From Hawksworthiomyces lignivorus (lineage: Eukaryota; Ascomycota; Sordariomycetes; Ophiostomatales; Ophiostomataceae), in assembly GCA_002917075.1 (NCBI GenBank), contig NTMA01000074.1, positions 141,810-205,809 on the forward strand: a DNA stretch of 64,000 nucleotides. The letters are read 5' to 3'. Under the pieces are notes generated by a model. That model made no database searches and was not told the origin of the DNA. It saw nothing but the letters and a program-made list of their open reading frames with translations. Positions within the stretch are counted from its first letter, which is position 1. Each line of letters starts with the position of its first letter. The translations under genes and the position numbers were made by a program. Of this stretch, positions 11,482-23,589 are shown piece after piece.

Positions 11482-12900
11482 GGACGACATACGAGACTTC
11501 TTCCCATAGGCTAACAGCAAAGGGGAAAAGGGCGAAAACGAAAATAAGAGATGAAGGCTCGATGTATTCGAATTGCACTTTCCAAGATGGGAAGAAACAA
11601 ACTCAGCTAGATCAGCTGAAACATGCAGATAAGACGTCGACCAGCAAACACATGAAGGGAGAGCAGCTTTTGTCCTTCGCGCGAGATTCTCATTGTGCGT
11701 GCTTTACTTTCCAACTCTCTTGCTGGCAGAGAGGAAATGCATTTCCTTCAATGAAGCCTGATAGCCATCTATATCCTCAAATGGAAACCTCTTCGCCTTT
11801 ACAACTTGCGTGACAGAGCTCCTTGAGCGTGCAGTCGGCACTTTAAACCATGCTGATAGATAATCCTACCACCTCAGCGTCGCAGGCAATGAATCAGATG
11901 GCCTACCACTGAACAGGCCGTACCAGATGGCGGCTCCAGCGAATGAGCGCAGACTTTCCAGAGCCCAAATTCCTGTGCGAGATGCCAGCCCTCCCGTCGC
12001 TGTATCCACACACACCAACCCCACCCAGAACCCTTGGCGCAATCCGTCCCACCGCACCAACACACGCGTCTGGCTGCACATGGCAGCCAAGCTTTCCTAA
12101 CTGCCCGCTAAATTCCACGTTTTTCCTCCCTTACATGTGCTGCGCACTCCTCGCTTGCAGGATTTTTGCACGTCTTCTTTAGGGTGTGGCACCCAACAAG
12201 GAAGCACTGGAACACGGAAACTGCTCTGGAACACTCGAACACTGGGATGGCCGGGACGCTACAGGAAGGTATTCCACTTTATCAACTACAGCGCAAGACA
12301 CTATCCATTTGGCTCCCATCTTCTTCCGGTTGGCTGCGGTGCTCCTTCCTTTTCCTCATCTTGTCCGCGCGCCAAACACGCACTATGGATTTAAACAAGT
12401 AATAAAAATCAGAGGCAGCTCCGCGAATGCTTCTAACAGTATGGCACAGCATGCGTAAAAAGTGTGTGTGAATAAATAATTATGGTGTATGCACCTCGGT
12501 ATTTCTCTGCCTCCCCCCTCGTAGTGCGGCCTGCAATAAGCCAATGCATCTCGCCTCATTTCGTTTTACATCGTACAGCGGAGGTCGTGCCTGGGTGAGC
12601 TTAATATACGTACAGTCGGAAAGTCGCCTCCCAAAAAAGGCAATCTTACAAGTCTGGTCGTAGGTGCTTGGTCGGAGATGCGTAGAGAAACAGAAGACCA
12701 ATCGAAAGCGACAATGCACAAAACGAAGAAGAAGAAGAAGAAGAAATAGAAAAGAAAAGAAAAAGAAAATTGAAAAATACATGACAGGTTAGATAAATTA
12801 GGAAAGAGAAAACGAAATTTCAAAAATAGGAAGAGAGGCTTATTAGCTATGTTAGCACGTCCTTGTCTCTAACCCTTTTGGTACCAAACCAGGCCGGGTT

Positions 12901-14184
12901 GGCTTCTTCGTTCCTGCTTGCTCGTTAATATCTTTCCCGCTTTCCAGTGCTCTTTCCTTCTCCTCCCCTTTCTACCTATCTCGTGCCCTTTTTGCTCTCT
13001 CCCTTTTTGACTTTTTGCCTTCGTTTTCACATCTCTATCTCTTCGTTTCCTCGCCTCCCCTCTCCCCTTAACAACCCCCTTTTCTCCCTCTCTGTCTTCA
13101 ATCCTCACTCATTAGCTGACTGGCCAACTGTCCTGTCATCTTCCCGTATTCTTATTTTCTGCCAATTCATCAACCAGTTGTACCTCACTCGCAGCGCTCC
13201 CCCCCCCTCCTTATCTTCCCCTCCCCTCCCCCCGTTGTCTCTCTCACCAATTGCTACCTCTCGTTGGGTGTTTCGTCTTCCCCAGAAAAGAGATCTTCTC
13301 GTCAGCACATGTCGAAAAACTTGGTTCGGGCATTTTGCAACATCTAATCTTCAAAGCCAGTCCTTTTCTCCCATGCGATCTCCCCCTATGGAGACCCACT
13401 GAAATACGCTTCGCTTTACTTTTCTCTCAGCTTCTCGGCTTCTGCTCCTGCAACCCGTCCCCCCTTGCTTTCGACAGCGATCCACATGCCACGTTCCTTC
13501 CCCTTCCGCCCTTTCGTACTTTAAGCAGCTTGCTCCCTCACATCGCCCGCCTTCACCACTCGGAAGTCCAGCCTACGATCGATTTTGGCTTTCTCGCTTA
13601 CGTGGTCCACCTTCTCTTTTGCCTTTCTATCTAGAAACCGTCTCTCGACCTGTCAGTTCTCGCCGACTATTTTAAATCCAATCTAAGTGGGAGCGAAACG
13701 AAACACCTGAAAAAAGCCACTCCAAAACCAGGCCACATCATCACATCCGGGTCTTGTTTGTAGTGTCGTCGCTTCCCCGATTTGCATCGACGCCCTGCAG
13801 ATCCGTATCACAAAGCCGTTCCACCTTTTTTTTTATCCCATCGTGGTAGGGCAGCAAGACGAGGCAGCAACCAACACCGACGAGAAACGAACAACAGCCA
13901 ATAAACAAAATTGACGACTTTCTGGCTTTGCCTTTGTCTTCCCATTCTAACAGCAATTTAAAAAGCGAGCCGCTACCTAGCTCCAATTTCCGCAAGCAGC
14001 CGCAGGAGAAGCGCGGGATTCTCTGGCCATGTCCGCGATTTTTGCGTAGCCAACACCAACAATCAGCAAGCCGTTTATTTCAACCCCGCCTACACCAATT
14101 TTAGCCTCGCAACTTGTCGAAGAGTTGTAACAATTCACAGTGCCTAGCTGTTCTTCTGTTCTGGCGCCACCGCCTGATTAAAGC
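12901..14184 (+). promoter_or_regulatory. pyrimidine-rich leader/promoter of kinase gene
   Basis: From about 12930 to 13680 the plus strand is strongly C/T-rich with many CTCC and TTTC blocks. Pyrimidine-rich stretches before start sites are typical of filamentous fungal promoters and leaders. The kinase start codon is at 14185. No coding frame here has protein features. Confidence 0.5.
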
Positions 14185-16355
14185 ATGGGAAACGGCCAAG
14201 GGAAACCGACCGACCTCAGTGGCGAAGGTGAGAATCTCAAGGCGCGATGAGGGCGAGGGATACGCAGAGGTGAAGGAGAATTTTCTGGCTAACACGTATC
14301 GGCGCCCTTGCGGCCATTGCGATCAACTCCAGTGAATCTAAACCACTTCCGCCTGTTGCGAGTCGTCGGACGCGGTGCTTTTGGCAAAGTCCGCATCGTC
14401 GAGAGAAAGGACACAGGTCTAGCCTTTGCACTCAAATATATTCGAAAAGATGAAGGTGAGAACCGCTCTTGGGTCGTGTGCAGTCGCCTAGCACTGGCAA
14501 ATGAAGATATGAGCTAATCCTTCGTCTTCGTATATCTAGTCGTACGCTCAGAAAGCGTTCGGAATATTATCCGTGAGCGGCGCATGCTCGAACAAGTGAA
14601 TCACCCTTTTATTTGCAATCTACGCTATAGTTTCCAAGACATCGAATATATGTACGTTCCCATGCCAATTAATAAATATGGCTGTTTCGGTAGCTGCTAA
14701 CACGCCGCCCTAGGTACCTCGTTGTCGATTTAATGAGTGGTGGAGATCTGCGGTTCCATATATCTCGAAAGACATTTACAGAAGAGGCCGTACGGTTCTG
14801 GATTGCTGAGCTGGGATGTGCCCTTCGTTATGTCCACGGACAAGGGATTGTCCATAGAGACGTGAAACCTGACAATGTCCTCCTCGACTCGGACGGTCAT
14901 GTCCATCTTACCGATTTCGTACGTCAAAAAAATGCTGCGACTCTCACTGGACATTCTTTGATAGCTAACACCTCTGTGAACAGAATGTCGCTTCTGACAT
15001 AGTCCCTGGTCGAACCCTGACAAGTAAATCCGGCACACTTGCATATCTTGCTCCAGAAGTGTATTCAGGCCGTGGTTATGACTTCCGTGCTGACTGGTGG
15101 TCGCTTGGCGTAACATTCTATGAATGCATATACAACAAGGTAAGCTAAACAATACGGACAATCCAATATCAGCGAGTTCCAGCAACTGATTTTTGAAACC
15201 GTGCAGCGCCCTTTTGAAGGAACCACCGAGACGTCTCTGGGTTCTACCATCCAGGCTGCAACTCCCAAATTTCCCATCACATCACCTCCCGTGTCTCTTC
15301 CTTGCCTCTATGCTATTCGAGATGCTCTCACCGCCGATACATCCAAGCGCCTTGGTGCGACCTGGGAGAGCTTCATCACACACGAATTCTTTGCCGATAT
15401 TGACTTCAATGCGCTCGAAAGGAAAGAAATTGAACCTGTGTTCATCCCTTCGGCCGATAAGACCAATTTTGATGCTACCTATGACCTGGAAGAGCTACTG
15501 TTAGAGGAGGCGCCTCTGGAGGCCCGCGCACGGCGACAAAAACCACGAGAACGGTTAAAGGAAGATGCCACAGACAGAGAAATCCGAGAAGACGAACTGT
15601 ATCGCATGATTGAAAGAGACTTCCGCCCCTTTGATTACACCATCGCTGCTTACAAAAAGTACGTTATCCGTTTACGCTTTGAGGTAATGGTCAAAGAAGA
15701 CTGTATTAATGCAATCAAATTTAGGATGACGGAAGAAGCGGCTCAGCAAGAAAGCCAATTCAATTTGAATTCCGGAGAAGTTCCTGCTCCTCCGCCGCAG
15801 CCACAGGCTCTCACAACCGACGAAGCCTTGCCAGCGTCTCGTGCTAGCACTAGCACTGCAAATGCTTCCCAGCACGATTCGAATGCGGATCTTAGCGGAA
15901 GTGCCCCCCAGTCTACTGATCAAGGTAGTTGGCCTACTAGCAGTCAACAGCGGCGAGCAGCACCTGGTCGGCCGCCTCCGCTACCGCCATACCCGAACCC
16001 GTACACCAACTCAGCGCGCAATAGCAACCTAACGCGGTCAGGACGGCATCTTGCTCACGTCCCCAGCGGCAGTGTGGTTTTAGGCAGCCCGACTGGTGGC
16101 GTGCAGGTCCGGCTAGAGGGTACGGGCAACTGGTCTGATTTGGCACGACAGGACGCAACACTTCCAACCGACGCAGCTGTCGGTGGCTTAATTAGCGAAG
16201 GCGGCGCCGGCGGTCCAGGTGGCAAGGGAGATGGCTCAGCTTCCAGTGGCGGTGTCTTCGGCTTCCTCAGTCGCAAGAAGGGTCGCGGCAACAGTCCAAA
16301 GCCGAAAGAACGGGGAGTCTTGGGCAAAGAAGGTGCACGGATGGTAATTGGATGA
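14185..16355 (+). CDS. YANK/STK32-type AGC serine/threonine kinase
   Basis: Six exons: 14185-14227, 14333-14455, 14540-14651, 14714-14918, 14984-15139 and 15207-16355, up to 595 residues. It begins MGNGQGK, a candidate N-myristoylation signal. Kinase landmarks: glycine loop GRGAFGKV at residues 27-34, Lys49 in ALKYI, the catalytic block VHRDVKPDN, and [12 protein letters not shown]. The magnesium loop reads DFN rather than DFG, a hallmark of the YANK branch. The C-terminal third is Ser/Gly/Pro-rich and probably disordered. Introns have branch points such as GCTAAC. A further 66-base segment at 15659-15724 has a GTACGT donor and a TTTAG acceptor and a length divisible by three; if it is spliced the protein has 573 residues and reads YKKMTEE. 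The substrate is unknown. Confidence 0.9.
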
Positions 16356-17622
16356 GCCTGTGAACCATTGGTTTATGGCGAGATCATTCTGCACCTCAAT
16401 TTCCACTGCGTGTCTTTACCATTCATGGCTGTGGTCAGCCAGACCTCTCCATGATGATATCAGACAATGCCAACAACTCGTTGCTGTTTTCAAGCAACGG
16501 GTTTTGATATTTTACGAGCTAAGGTATAACGACTGTGGAAAGGAAATGCCAAAATGTAGCATCTGCATGACTATGTCGAGACATTTTGGCGAAGTGATTA
16601 GTGTCACTTTATACTGAATACATAAAGAGCGATTCATCTCAGCGTATCTACTATATGGGCCATTTTCATTCACTATCATCTTTTCCAGGAATTTGGTTTT
16701 AATCTTGTTTATTTGGCCGAACTTTTTCATATGTGCTAGAGGTAATGGCGCGAAAGGGAGGGTAGCCAGACATTTTTGACCTCCACGGGGTCTGATAGAA
16801 CATAAATACCCCCTTGAATTTATTTGTCATTGATTCTTATGCCTTGGTTCGCCTCTGAGCTGTGTCTAGTTTGTGAATGTTAACGACAGCGCAGATCACT
16901 GTAATATTAGAGAAGCAAATGCTGAGGCAAGGCAAGAGCATGAACACATACATATTCATAGCAAAATAGCGTCTAGACGCAATTCTACCAATGCCTGGAA
17001 CTAAGAACATGTTTGCACTTTTAGAGAGAGCTAGAGGTTTCTGCATTGTTCTAAATAACCCAAAAAACTAAGCACAGGACTCAGAGAGAAAGACAGAGTA
17101 ACGATTGAACTGATTCCATTTGTGTTCGTATCCGTGTACTATCATCTTTTAGTTCAACTTGATATATGCAGCACACGTCTCAAGTCGAATAAAAGAGAGA
17201 AAACGATATAAAAGGAAACAGCATTTAGAAAAAAAAAAGCAAAATAAGCGACGAAAAGCTGACAACTCGGAAACGTCAGAACGCCTAAAACTCTTCCTAT
17301 TTGTGGCCCTGTTTGTTTCCCAGTGTGTCCTGTAAATGTGTTTTGTTTTGCTTGCCGCACACACAACAAAGTAAAAGTGCCAAGTAAACCGCCTCCGGGT
17401 TGTAAATGATCAAGATAACGTGGCGCACCCGCCACTCCAATACAAGAAAGCCAAGAAGAAAAAAGATCACCAAAATAAGTTAGCGAAGAAGCCTAGCCCA
17501 ACTGTAAGGTTTAGGACGCTGGCCTTCGGGGTAAAAAGAGAAAGAAAAGAGAAGAACGAAGATCCAAAAAGGAGGCTAAGAATCAAAATCAACCCCGTAC
17601 GAAACCAGAAAATGCAGCATTG

Positions 17623-17663
<41 letters not shown>

Positions 17664-17901
17664 GAAGAACGAAATTTCCTCCAGATTTGCCAACAGTTAG
17701 TCGACACGATAACCAAAAAACGCACGTTAAACCATGTAAATGTTTCCTTTCCCAAACCAGAAAGTTTCCTGAGTTTGCCATAACTTTTCGTTCCTCGTAT
17801 ATCACGGTGCGCACAGCCCCTTCATCGCGTTTGTTTGCAGTTTTGGTACAAAAATGGAACAGGAATCTGGTCATATAGAACCCCAGACGCTGTCTTTTCC
17901 A
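16356..17901. other. convergent intergenic region
   Basis: This lies between the 3' ends of the kinase gene (+) and the AP-1 gene (-). I see no gene. It is AT-rich and holds a 40-base A run. Confidence 0.5.
17623..17662 (+). repeat. poly-A tract, 40 bases
   Basis: This is the longest homopolymer in the window. It lies about 240 bases past the AP-1 stop codon, so it would be a U run if it is inside that transcript's 3' end. Confidence 0.9.
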
Positions 17902-20017
17902 TTACAAAGCTTCGGCCTCGGCCATCACGCCAGTTGTCAGTTTTGAAGCGCATTGGCCGTCCTTGCCGAGATATTTGTTCATGACTGCGTGGAAGTCCTG
18001 TTCTTCCACAACAGCGCCAGTGCCCGAGCACTTGGCCTTCTTCTGCAGGTCAGCACAGAGACCGTCAAGGTCAAAATCACCGTTTTGAACCTTCGGGCAA
18101 TCCTGTAACCGCTCCCTAGATGGTGCGTTAGCAAATAGCCTTAGAAGTTGCTGAGTGAGAGCCTGGGAGACATACCAAATCTTGTTGCAAGTGAGAAGTG
18201 CTCCAGATGAAGTCTTGGGAACGGGGGGTAGCGAATGAAGAGTAGGCGATGACACCTCACCCTCCTTGGCAGCATCGATTTGCGCAATCAAACTTGACTT
18301 CTGCACAATTGGGCTAGGTGCCACGTTGAAAGGGGTGGTGAAGTCGACATCCAGCGCATCATTGAAGAAGCTGTCGTCAAAGCCACCGCTAGATAGGATG
18401 TTCTCTTGCGGCTCGCGGTAATCACCAAAGAGCTGGGGGTCAAACCGGAAGCTGTTCTGGGTCGCCCCAAGCCAGCTCATGTCGTTGATGTCCACATTGG
18501 CGAACTGAGAAAAATCTGCTATCGCATTAGCATATTTGCCTTTTGTATTCTCTCCCCCCTGCACGTTCTTTTCACGACTATCCCTTCTATCCCGCCAATT
18601 TGTCTCGATTTGGGCAGACAAATGTTTGTTTGGCAGACGGATAGCTGGGATACCTACAAGAAGACAAATTCACTGATGGCGTTCTGTAGTCTCACCTTGA
18701 CCTGAGTTTGTATTGGCAAACATCGTCGGATGCTCTTCCCCAATCGTTGTCATGGTATCAACCGGCTTAAATCCCATGGGGGACTGTGTAAACGGTTCAG
18801 GAGATGTTCCGCATGATGAGTTTGAGGCAGAGGCAGAGTGGGATGAAGAGGATGGCGAGCTTGTTGATGCCGAATCCATGCTCGTCCTCGGCGCACTTGG
18901 AGCGTTGCTCAGGGCGGGGGAGAAAACACTGGACAGCTTGGACAGGTCGTCTTTGTTCATTTTTTGGAGGCCGTCTCTGGTGGAGTCTGCTGGGCTGCCT
19001 TGTATACTTGTGGCAGCTGTGTTACTGCCTTTTCCCTCGTTTGGGGACTGTAGCGAAGTGTCGAAGGAAGGGGTCCTTTTTGAAGAAGAAGCCGCAGATG
19101 GGCTGGCTCCGCTCTGGGATGCCGGATCAGACAGCTGGCCAAACTTGGGGAACTCAAACTGGAAGTTGACATCATTGATGTTGTTGAAGATTGGGTTCCC
19201 AAAGAGCTGGTGGCCACCTTGGGGGTATGTAGAGCGAGACCGAGTCATCAGAGAAACCCGCTTCTTGTACTCGTTGAGCTCAACAGACATCTTCTCAATC
19301 TGGGAGCGAAGCAGGCCGTTCTCACTGTTTGCTGCTTCCGAGGCCTTCTCCAATTCAGCGACCTTGGTCTCAAGATCCTTCAGGTGCTTCTCCTTGCGTT
19401 CGCGGAATGCCCGCTGCGCAGCGCGATTTTGTGCCTTACGTTTCTATTTTTACGAAAGGAAAAGAAACAAGCTTGGTTAGTAAACTTTTTCCTCTTATCC
19501 CAGAAAAAAATTCTGCCCCGCATAGGCGAAGCAGGGGGGAATAGCAGGCAATACGCACTGAACTCGGCTCTGACGTCAACGGCTTCCTGCCCGGCTTCTT
19601 CGGGACCTTCTCGGAACCCTCGCGCCGCTTGGCAGAGCCTAAATCATCATCATCATCATCAGGATGACCTCTCTTGTCGGGCGAATCATTGTCGGCGTTG
19701 CTGGGAGCCGACTCGGTCTTGACGTCATCGTTGGAAGCGGTGTCACCATTGCCATCAAGATAATTGGACTGGTCTTCACTGTTCAAGGTGAAGTCCAGAC
19801 TGTCGTCGGCGCCATCGAAGGAATAGTCATAGTCCAGATAGGACGAGTCTGGGATGCCCTGGGTGACATCCGCAGGCTTTGTGGTAGGTGTCTCAGTCAA
19901 TGAGGACGGTGCTAGAGTCAGACCGCTTGCCGCCGCGGCTGGCCGATTGGCATTCAGCGCAGCAAACAGTAGCTCTTGCTGCTGAGGAGTGAGAAGGAAG
20001 TTCGGGTTGGATGCCAT
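17902..20017 (-). CDS. AP1: Yap1/AP-1-like bZIP oxidative stress transcription factor
   Basis: Four exons: 20017-19559, 19443-18696, 18515-18176 and 18115-17902, giving 586 residues with every junction in phase. The basic region KRKAQNRAAQRAFRERK starts at residue 154, followed by the zipper. The redox-sensing C-terminal domain has Cys512 (in CNKIW), Cys522, Cys536, Cys545 and Cys571. The last intron (GTATGT donor, GCTAACGC branch) splits the Trp codon of CNKIW. The N-terminal cysteine region is represented by Cys364 in SSCGTSPEP; no second cysteine is visible there. Yap1-family factors form disulphides under peroxide stress that hide the export signal, accumulate in the nucleus and induce antioxidant genes. 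A run of Asp and a KKPGRK basic stretch precede the bZIP. Confidence 0.95.
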
Positions 20018-23000
20018 TTCGACTGTGTTTGGAGATGTGAAGCTGATGGGAGAGATGGAAACGAAGATAGAAGAGATGAAGTGTCCTCAGGCAATGAAAG
20101 TAGGGTCCACTGTCTCGGCCAACCACTCGAAAGAGCTTTGGGGTCACAGAGCAGTCAATTGAGGCCTCAGGTCTCTATCCTATCGTGTTCGACACGACTT
20201 GGAAGGTCCTGCGTCAAGAATCTGCGGCAGTGACAGATGATAAAAGACAGGTATTCCGCAGGCGTCCAAGGGGAACAAAAAGTTCAAAGATAGGGGGAGG
20301 CGATGAAAGGAGATGTCGCCTCCCAGAGACAGTTGATAGGACTTGTTCACACGGGAGGAGACAAGCCAAAGATGGAAGAAGATGAGAAAGAAGATGGAGT
20401 CTTCAATTGCGCGAGCCTTCACAAAGAAAGAGAGAAATAGGAAACGGAAGGCAAAACACGATGACGATATACGTGTGGAGAGTGAAAAAGCAAATGAGGG
20501 GATTGCGTTGTGTAGGAGAGAGAAAACGGGGGCGATAGAAGAAGGAAAACGAAACGAGTTGTGGCCTGGGAGAGGTGGATTTTCTGCCTGGAAATCCTCG
20601 GGCACGGCGATAGTAGAGGACTTGGAGGGGGGCAAGACGTGAAAGAACGTGAACGTAAGATTGCAGTGTGCGGGTATAGGCAAGGTGGGCAGGGGGAGTT
20701 GAATTGCGGTAGCAAAGCAGATGGGCGATGGGCAGATGGGTTTTGGATGTGGATGTAACTGGAGGCTAGAAAACGGGTCAAAATAGACTTCTGGAAGACT
20801 TTTGGATGGGAAGAGGGGGTGCCGGGTTGATAAGGTTCGATTGCGTGCCAGGTGTGCGCCAATGTCTCGTTGTCCCTATCCCTTTTCGTTTTCTTTTTTC
20901 TCGCCTATTTTTTTTTCTTTTTTTTTTTTTCGTCTCCAATGGTCTGTCTGTCTTGCACTGTACGGAACTTGCAATAGGAGGAGGCGTTTGATGATGATGC
21001 AAACGTGGAATGAGGTGGTTGAGGAAGGCGTGTGAAAGAAGACGTGGGAGGGAGAGAATCAGATGGATGAGATTGGAAAAGAGGGGCCTCAGCGAAGAGC
21101 AGAAAAAAAAGGCCACTGTACATTATATTGAATTTGTCAGCTTTTCGATGGAAGAAGCAGACGGGGAAAGGCAGAGCCTGCAAAATTCCCCCGGCGCGGC
21201 GTGAGATTCCCGCCCCATGCCGTTTTTATCCTCGCCCATGTCCGTGGTACATTCTGTCTTCTCCACCCACAAACCAGCCTTTCGAAAGTGCACCTGCCCT
21301 TGTTCATACGTGTAGCAGAGCTCTCTGCGTATAACTCCGTCCTCCGCAAGTATGTACTCGTGCTTTAGCTGCGACATGGGCGGTCATGACTCTCCCCCTT
21401 CTGCTCATGCAAAACCTCGTGAGGGCAGGCACGCGCAGCTCGCATCGGATGTACGAGTACAGCTACGTATATACGCAAAAGCATGCATCCAGCTCATACG
21501 GGTTGGACTGTGCGCCAATGACGCCTGCAAATTGGGGACATAGTAGGACAGAGCTGTACTTGTACTTAGCTCAACCCAGAAACCGTTTTTCCCAGCACTG
21601 TGACGCGCTCGGCAAAGTTCCTGGGGAATATCACGGCTTGGGCAGCAGTCGGCCCAGGCTCGACGCAGAAAGGCGGAACGAGCACCAAACCGCATTTTGG
21701 AGTCCTTTCCGAGTCAGACAAAAAGAGAGAGCACGAATTGAGTCATGCCAGGCCCTTCTCTTTGCTCTTTTTCTATATTTGCACTCGTACGCGTATCGTA
21801 TTATATACGAAGGACGATTTGGGCGAGCTCGCACCAGCTCGGAATTTACCAGCGTTACCACCGTAACTCCACATGGCAAGGCCGTGTCAGCAGGAGGAAA
21901 GCCTGCCCGCATTAAATGCAGGGGAAGAGCAAGTACTCAGGTATCTCCTCCACGCTCAAGGACGCCGCCCTCCTTCGAAGCGAGGTGGGAGGGCAAGCGA
22001 CAGCGTGTGTGCCCGTATTCTACACAGTGGAAAGGGCGTGAGTAATAACAACCAACCAATGAAGCATGCGGACTGGCAAACTCGAGCATAGTTTCTTTGT
22101 CTCTCGTTTCGTTAGTTTGGAATCAATCATTTCAAAAAAAGGTAAAGGCCGATGGTCAAATCCCGCCCATCAGAATTTGGCCTTTTCAGTCTCACCTGGA
22201 ATTACGGATTTAGAAGAGGGGCGAAAAAAGATGCGGTCCAGAAGAGCATGAATAACCAGGCTTGCCAAGAGAAGACCACCTTAAACCATGTTCGCACTCA
22301 TTCGACTATGGCTTTTTCTTGATCGAAGCCGATAAAATATCGCTTTCGAAGAACTAGCACTTCCTACGTCACTTGTTCACTACCTAAAGTTCTTAGCGAC
22401 ATCACGTGTCTCTAACCGCAACCGGCATCAAATTCAAGTCTCGTATGTAAGCCACGCCTAATCATCTCCTCAGCAGTCTAGAATACGGGAAGCAAGTGTG
22501 AGTAGTAGAACTGCGACTGAATGCGACTCGATGCGACAGATCAGATCTAAAGTAAGCATCGCTAAGCATCAACGAAAACAAGAAGCCGATCGCTGCCATA
22601 TTGCAATTGATTCTAGACCAGAGCGACTTGACTAGCCAAAAGATACAACGATTGGCATTCTCTCTCCCTCTCTATCTCTCCCCCTCTCTCCGTGTGTGTG
22701 TCTGTGTATGTGTTTCTCTGTCTCTCTCTCACCGACAGAACCTGATAGGAGTGTGCAGCGGAGTGCAGTTGGTGTGGGTTTGCGTGTCGCCAGATCTTCA
22801 GCAGATATGCCGTCCGCTAGCCAGGGACTTTTTCAGGGGAGCCAGTCTGTGGGTGGGTAGAATGAGCATGCCAAAGACTGGGGGAGGAGCTGACGGCGAG
22901 GAGCTGGGCAGATAAGGTGCCATGGGAGAGACCCATAAGCTAAATATGCTCCATGACGACGCATGCAGCGAGCACTAAGCATACGGAAGCAGAGGCCTAA

Positions 23001-23589
23001 GCCTTTTAATAAGGTATTAGGAAAAAGCATGTTTTTCCATTGTGCTTAACCACATAAAGACCACCAAAATTAGCAGGTGGGCTGAAACCGAGGCTGACGC
23101 TTTTGGAGGGGGAGTCATGTGTGGCTTGACTCTGGATGACACACCATATCCGAAAGGGGGCAGGCGGGGACGAGGGACCGGCTCATTAAGTGAAAGTGTA
23201 AATGATGGAGTTGTAACACTAGCGTGCTCAGATAGCCCGTATGCGGCAACTCCCTCTCTCCTCGCATCATTGAGCAGAGGTAAGCACAGCACCACCAGAC
23301 GAACCACCGCCGCATCAGACATCCAATAGAACAGCACAGAAGAGAAGCTGGCATCAGGAGCAGCAGATCGACAGCTTGCTGCTTCTCCAGTGCATACACA
23401 TATTCACCTTTCACATCGTCCGGCTCTGTCTCTGTGCTCGCTTTCCTTTCCTTGTTTCGGTTTCGTCTCTCGCTCGCTATCTTCACCCAATCCCCCCCTC
23501 TCTCTCCTTCTCTCTCTTTCTTCCTCTAGCTCTCACTCTCACCTCTCATCTCTCTGTTCCGTTTCCCTACCGCCTCCTCCTAGCCCACG
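20018..23589. promoter_or_regulatory. long divergent upstream region of AP-1 and BSD genes
   Basis: This 3.6 kb region separates two divergent genes. From 20020 to about 20700 the AP-1 strand is pyrimidine-rich, as expected for a leader. A CT-rich block at about 23470-23580 directly precedes the BSD start codon. A CT and GT dinucleotide-rich patch occurs near 22660-22735. A 219-codon frame at 21386-22045 has no motif and an unusual composition, so I do not call it. Confidence 0.5.

Larger units (their letters stand above)
8318..12900. other. gene-poor spacer
   Basis: About 4.6 kb holds no gene I can support. Open frames reach at most about 150 codons, contain A- or K-rich filler and show no family motif or consistent splice pattern. 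A 23-base A run sits at 11459-11481 and a GAA repeat near 12726-12745. Confidence 0.5.

Noticed and set aside
18713..19480. 255-codon plus-strand frame
   Set aside because: It is antisense to the second exon of the AP-1 gene, whose bZIP coding is clear.
21386..22045. 219-codon open frame on the plus strand upstream of the BSD gene
   Set aside because: No domain, no codon pattern like neighbours and no splice context; overlapping frames on the other strand are as good. Judged to be chance.
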